From contig DASPLH010000022.1 of the NCBI GenBank assembly GCA_035627675.1, forward strand, positions 1-11,153: DNA of 11,153 nt. The letters are read 5' to 3'. The position numbers were made by a program, and so were the translations under genes. The stretch is from DASPLH01 sp035627675. GTDB lineage: Bacteria; Acidobacteriota; Terriglobia; Terriglobales; Acidobacteriaceae. This document shows, piece after piece, positions 7,820-11,153 of the stretch. How positions within the stretch are numbered: position 1 is the first letter of the stretch; every line of letters starts with the position of its first letter. The notes under the pieces were generated by a model. That model did not search any database, had not been told where the DNA came from, and worked only from the letters and a program-made list of their open reading frames with translations.

Positions 7820-9120
7820 TGCGATACAGCTTCGTCAATCCCAACTGGGACTTTACCGGCTCGACGTACTTCGGCTGCCGCGACCCGCACACGCCGCTCG
7901 AACTGCTGTTCTCGTACGACAAAGTCCGAGAGGCAGGGCACGACCCACAGCTCATCGACGCACAGACCGGCAAGCTCTCGATCGAGGACGTGCGCCGGCG
8001 CGTGTCGGAGTTCGACCCTGACTTCCTGGTGCTCCCATCCACGCCGTCCTACCTGTTCTGGCGGTGTCCGCCGCCCGAGGTGCGCGTACCGCAGCAGTGG
8101 TTTGCCGGTATCGGAGGACGCGCGAAGAAGGTGCTGGTCGGACCGCACAGCTCGGCCACGCCGGCGGCTGCCATGCGGAAGACCGGTGCCGACATCGTCA
8201 TCAAGGGCGAGTGCGACCAGGTGCTTGCCGACCTGGCCAGCAAGCCGTGGGACCTGCTGGACGGCGTCTGCTACCGCGACGAGCAGGGCCGGGAGCACAT
8301 CAGCCCAGGATTGGCCGTTGTCGATATGAAGACCGTGCGCGCGCTCGACTTCCACAACTACGACGTGGAGGCGCACTGGCACCGCCACCATGTGTTCTGG
8401 GGCGAAGGCCGCGGCGCGGAGTTGGAGTTCGCCCGCGGATGCCCGTGGAACTGCACGTTCTGCAACAAGCAGCTCTTCCGCAATAAGTTCCGCGAGCGTG
8501 ACGTGGACGACGTGCTGCTCGAGGTCGATCGTCTGGTTGCGCGCGGAGTGGACTACATCTACTTCATCGACGAGATCTTCGGCGTCGGCAAGAACGTGCG
8601 GCGGTTGCTCGAAGGGATCGCCCAGCGCAACGTGCAGATCGGGTTCCAGACCCGCATCGACCTCTGGAACGAAGAGACTCTCGACCTGCTGGGCCGCGCG
8701 AACACGATCTCCGTCGAGTGCGGCATCGAGTCCATCACCGAAGAGGGTCGCGAAGAGCTCAACAAGAACTGCCGCATGGGCACGGACCGCATCACGGAGC
8801 TGCTGATCTATGCGAAGCAGCGAATCCCGTGGGTGCAGGCGAACCTGATTCTGACCGAGAAGGACGACAAGGAAGACATCCGCCGCTGGCAGGAAAACCT
8901 GAAGCAGCACGGGGTTTGGGTGAGCGAGCCGGTCCCGATGTTCCCGTTCCCCGGCAGCCCGCTGTATGTGCAGACCTTCGGGGCGCAGCCGGACGAGCAT
9001 GCCTGGGAGCGTGCGCACCATTACTACACGTCGATGTTTGGCGATAAGGGGTTCAGCGACATCCAGGAGCAGCAGCCTGTCGCGATTGAACGCCTGGAGA
9101 ACACGCAGAGCCCGGCATGA
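7819..9120 (+). CDS. B12-binding-domain-type radical SAM protein
   Basis: A 433-residue protein with an N-terminal cobalamin-binding-like region (about 1-140; EAGHDPQLIDAQ, LVLPSTPSY, VGPHSSATP) and a radical SAM core beginning at about 195. The 4Fe-4S cluster motif CxxxCxxC is Cys208, Cys212 and Cys215 in RGCPWNCTFCNK. Later core features include FIDEIFG at 249-255 and SVECGIES at 298-305. The classical DxHxxG lower-ligand motif of B12 domains is absent, as in many class B radical SAM enzymes. Such enzymes use S-adenosylmethionine, and often methylcobalamin, to methylate or rearrange unreactive carbons. From memory it resembles a family found in polysaccharide gene sets (the 'rhizo-twelve' type), but I could not search. 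It sits between two sugar-nucleotide enzymes with overlapping codons at its start and possibly at its end, so a role in glycan or glycolipid modification is likely but not proven. Confidence 0.88.
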   Translation: MRYSFVNPNWDFTGSTYFGCRDPHTPLELLFSYDKVREAGHDPQLIDAQTGKLSIEDVRRRVSEFDPDFLVLPSTPSYLFWRCPPPEVRVPQQWFAGIGGRAKKVLVGPHSSATPAAAMRKTGADIVIKGECDQVLADLASKPWDLLDGVCYRDEQGREHISPGLAVVDMKTVRALDFHNYDVEAHWHRHHVFWGEGRGAELEFARGCPWNCTFCNKQLFRNKFRERDVDDVLLEVDRLVARGVDYIYFIDEIFGVGKNVRRLLEGIAQRNVQIGFQTRIDLWNEETLDLLGRANTISVECGIESITEEGREELNKNCRMGTDRITELLIYAKQRIPWVQANLILTEKDDKEDIRRWQENLKQHGVWVSEPVPMFPFPGSPLYVQTFGAQPDEHAWERAHHYYTSMFGDKGFSDIQEQQPVAIERLENTQSPA

Positions 9121-9164
9121 AACGAATGGTGAAGTTCTCGCCCAAACAAGAGGGAAAACGCCCG

Positions 9165-10592
9165 ATGAGGATTGCGATCGTTGGATCAGGGTACGTGGGA
9201 CTCGTGGCAGCAGCCTGCCTGGCGGAAATCGGGCATGAAGTGATCTGCGTCGACAACGACGCGAAGAAAGTCGCCGCCCTGATAGCGGGCGAGACGACGA
9301 TTCATGAGGAGTTCCTGCCGGAGCTGCTCGCCCGGCACCGCGGCCACAGGCTGACGTTCACGACTTCTCTGCGGGAAGCGGTGCGCGCAACTTCCGTCGT
9401 GTTCATTGCCGTCGGCACGCCCCCGGCCGAGAGCGGCGAGGCGGACCTCTCCGTGCTCGAATCGGTGTGTCACGATATCGCGAAAGAGATTGACGAGTTC
9501 CGGGTGGTGGCCGTGAAGAGCACCGTGCCGGTCGGCACGAACTCGTGGATCCGCCGCGTGCTCGTCCGCTACGGAGCCCCGCAAGGCTCCTTCGAAGTGG
9601 CTTCCAACCCCGAGTTCCTGAGGGAAGGGGCGGCTGTCACGGACTTCCTCTACCCTGACCGCATCGTGATCGGCAGCGACAACGAACGCTGCACCGCCGT
9701 GCTGCAACAGGTGTACGCTCCGTTGACGAGCGGCTCGTATGCGCGCAGCAAGAACGCCATCCCCGTGCCGGACTGCGCGCTGCTGCCGTCGCGCACGGTG
9801 TGCACGACCGCTCGCAGCGCCGAGATCATCAAGCATTCGTCGAATGCATTCCTCGCCATGAAGGTGTCGTTCATCAACGCGGTCGCAAATATCTGCGAGT
9901 GCGTCGGCGCCGACGTGCAGGAAGTCTGCGAGGGAATGGGTAGCGATCAGCGCATCGGCCCGCGCTTCCTCAAGCCGGGCATCGGCTACGGAGGCTCGTG
10001 CTTCCCCAAAGACCTCAGCGCATTCCGTTTCGTCGCGCGCGACTGCGGCTACGACTTCCGCCTGCTGGAAGAGGTCATGCGCATCAACGAGGCGCAGCGG
10101 CATGCGTTCCTGCGCAAGGTTCGCAGCGCGCTGTGGACCCTGAAAGGGAAGCGCCTTGCCGTGCTCGGGCTGGCCTTCAAAGGCGGCACGGACGACATCC
10201 GCGAGTCGCCCGCGATCGCAATGGTGCGCATGCTGCTCCGCGAGCGTTGCGACATCGTTGCGTACGACCCGGCTGCCATGGAGCGCGCCAGGCAGGAGTT
10301 CGCCGACGAGTCCGTCGCCTTCGCCGAGAGTTCGTACGAAGCGGCGAAGGACGCGGATGCGCTGCTCGTCCTCACCGACTGGGAGGAGTTCGCTTCCCTC
10401 GACTTGGAGCGCCTGAGGAAACTGCTGAAACACCCCATCGTCATCGACGGCCGCAATCTATATTCGAGGGCCGAGATGGAGCGGGCCGGGTTCAGCTACT
10501 TCAGCGTAGGACGGCAGGAGGCGGTGCCGGCTCCCAACGCCGCCAGCGCCACCGGCTCCGACGAGGAAGTGCCGAGGACCGAGGCCGCCTAA
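9165..10592 (+). CDS. ugd: UDP-glucose 6-dehydrogenase (UDP-glucose/GDP-mannose dehydrogenase family)
   Basis: A 475-residue enzyme from this start, which oxidises UDP-glucose to UDP-glucuronate with two NAD in the cytoplasm. MRIAIVGSGYVGL opens the N-terminal NAD domain. NPEFLREG is at 148-155, the central-helix Lys223 lies in EIIKHSSNAFLA, and the catalytic Cys279 in GYGGSCFPKD. The C-terminal domain has LGLAFKGGTDDIRESPA and VIDGRNLY. A loop at about 190-215 (SYARSKNAIPVPDC...) is longer than in the common bacterial form. The last 25 residues are Ala/Glu/Pro-rich and probably disordered. An earlier ATG at 9117 overlaps the radical SAM stop as ATGA and would add 16 basic residues. I prefer 9165 because it matches the family start and has GAGGG ten bases upstream. 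It could act on another UDP-hexose, but the UDP-glucose call is the most likely. Confidence 0.92.
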   Translation: MRIAIVGSGYVGLVAAACLAEIGHEVICVDNDAKKVAALIAGETTIHEEFLPELLARHRGHRLTFTTSLREAVRATSVVFIAVGTPPAESGEADLSVLESVCHDIAKEIDEFRVVAVKSTVPVGTNSWIRRVLVRYGAPQGSFEVASNPEFLREGAAVTDFLYPDRIVIGSDNERCTAVLQQVYAPLTSGSYARSKNAIPVPDCALLPSRTVCTTARSAEIIKHSSNAFLAMKVSFINAVANICECVGADVQEVCEGMGSDQRIGPRFLKPGIGYGGSCFPKDLSAFRFVARDCGYDFRLLEEVMRINEAQRHAFLRKVRSALWTLKGKRLAVLGLAFKGGTDDIRESPAIAMVRMLLRERCDIVAYDPAAMERARQEFADESVAFAESSYEAAKDADALLVLTDWEEFASLDLERLRKLLKHPIVIDGRNLYSRAEMERAGFSYFSVGRQEAVPAPNAASATGSDEEVPRTEAA

Positions 10593-10910
10593 GTTCGCCA
10601 CGGTCTGACCAGCCGAAATCGATCCACTTTCTCCCACCGCTCAGTTGGGAACCCCGTAGCCGGCAATGTCCCCGGCGCGGTGTTCCATGCCCAATGGCAG
10701 CCCTGAAGCAGATCCCACGCCCGGGGCACGCTCGAGAGATTCGCCGCAAGCCACTGCTCTGCTTGGAAATAGGCCGCTCGCCGGCCCTCCGGTCCTGAGG
10801 GGAACCACTCTGGTTAACTCTACTGCTTGGGGAGAGGCTTGGGAGTCCCACAAGCTGCTGTGTCTCAGATTGCGACAGGCGGGCAGACACGCCGTCCAGC
10901 AAAAAATCTG
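10593..10910 (+). other. Intergenic stretch between ugd and the mraZ promoter
   Basis: I see no gene here; the open frames lack family motifs. Two modest hairpins are visible. GCCGG at 10659-10663 pairs with CCGGC at 10672-10676. GCTTGGG at 10837-10843 pairs with CCC at 10847-10849 plus CAAGC at 10851-10855, around one bulged A. Neither has a T-tract, so the end of the ugd transcript is not obvious. AAAAAA at 10901-10906 sits just before the mraZ -35 element and could act as an UP-like element. Confidence 0.5.
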
Positions 10911-10938
10911 TTGACACGCAACCGTTTAGGCGTAGGAT
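10911..10938 (+). promoter_or_regulatory. Sigma-70-type promoter of mraZ
   Basis: A perfect -35 hexamer TTGACA is at 10911-10916, with 16 bases of spacing to a TAGGAT -10 at 10933-10938 (four of six consensus bases, including the key TA and final T). An A-run lies four bases upstream of the -35. Transcription would start near 10945, giving a leader of roughly 145 bases before mraZ. Its place just before the GTGG boxes supports the assignment. Confidence 0.72.
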
Positions 10939-10972
10939 GTGGTCCAAAGTGGTTGAAAGTGGTGGCTAGTGG
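10939..10972 (+). promoter_or_regulatory. Likely MraZ operator: four GTGG boxes at 10-base spacing
   Basis: GTGG occurs at 10939-10942, 10949-10952, 10959-10962 and 10969-10972, that is, with an exact 10-base period, so all boxes face the same side of the helix. The last three share AGTGG. MraZ proteins are known to bind short G-rich direct repeats spaced by about one helical turn at their own promoter. The array abuts the -10 and covers the predicted start site, which fits autorepression of the division cluster. Assignment to MraZ is inference from position and spacing. Confidence 0.78.
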
Positions 10973-11088
10973 AAACCTGGTATTCACAGCTAAGCCGAAT
11001 CAACTAACCCCAACCACTTCGATGGTTCCAGGTCCTACCTCCTATGCGGCTGCCGCGAGCGCCCGGGCGGTTTGACCGGACAAAAACA

Positions 11089-11153
11089 ATGTTTCGCGGC
11101 AATTGTCCAACTCGGGTCGATGACAAGGGACGTTTGAAGATCCCTGCCGACTT
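11089..11153 (+). CDS. mraZ: Transcriptional regulator MraZ, N-terminal fragment (3' end outside window)
   Basis: The first 21 codons read MFRGNCPTRVDDKGRLKIPAD, the start of the SpoVT/AbrB-like DNA-binding domain of MraZ; the VD-KGRLKIP core is the family signature. MraZ is the first gene of the dcw cluster and, where studied, represses its own promoter and modulates cell division genes; mraW/rsmH and fts/mur genes would be expected beyond the window. The ATG at 11089 has only GGA at 11078-11080 as a weak Shine-Dalgarno, so translation initiation may be leaderless-like or structure-dependent. The upstream promoter and GTGG boxes support the call. It is cut by the window edge, not truncated biologically. 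Confidence 0.9.
   Translation, partial: MFRGNCPTRVDDKGRLKIPAD

Noticed and set aside
10827..11075. 82-codon open frame just before mraZ.
   Set aside because: It spans the -35, -10 and GTGG boxes of the mraZ promoter and shows no domain features.

Overview
The window looks like chromosomal DNA from a GC-rich member of the Acidobacteriota. Two things suggest this. At the left edge is the C-terminal end of an Oar-like TonB-dependent receptor, a family greatly expanded in that phylum. At the right edge is an MraZ N-terminus (MFRGN...TRVDDKGRLKIPAD) of the acidobacterial style. The taxonomic call is inference from family knowledge. All genes read on the plus strand, and no mobile element, CRISPR array, tRNA or rRNA was seen.

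Region 1 (1-477): the end of the outer-membrane receptor, then a leader with two GC-rich hairpins. Region 2 (478-6221): five genes for acyl-thioester chemistry. They are a FabG-like short-chain dehydrogenase, a KAS III-fold protein that keeps the catalytic Cys but lacks the His and Asn of the usual triad, a membrane-anchored alpha/beta hydrolase, an AMP-forming acyl-CoA ligase joined to the hydrolase by an ATGA overlap, and an SCP-x-type thiolase. A UUCG-loop terminator-like hairpin splits the block after the KAS III-like gene, and a strong intrinsic terminator closes it after the thiolase. A reasonable reading is release and CoA activation of a carboxylic acid (hydrolase, ligase) followed by keto-reduction and thiolytic cleavage or condensation (SDR, KAS III-like, thiolase). 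The substrate cannot be read from sequence.

Region 3 (6222-6709): about 490 bases with no convincing gene. Region 4 (6710-10592): a tightly packed trio consisting of a CDP-paratose 2-epimerase-like sugar-nucleotide epimerase, a B12-binding-type radical SAM enzyme and a UDP-glucose 6-dehydrogenase. The first two genes share one base (TGATG), and the third starts either in an ATGA overlap or 44 bases later. The trio points to synthesis of a modified surface or exported glycan or glycoconjugate, with the radical SAM enzyme as the unusual member.

Region 5 (10593-11153): a gene-free stretch leading into the start of the division and cell wall (dcw) cluster. It holds a good sigma-70-type promoter, four GTGG boxes at exact 10-base spacing that look like an MraZ autoregulatory operator, and the first 21 codons of mraZ.
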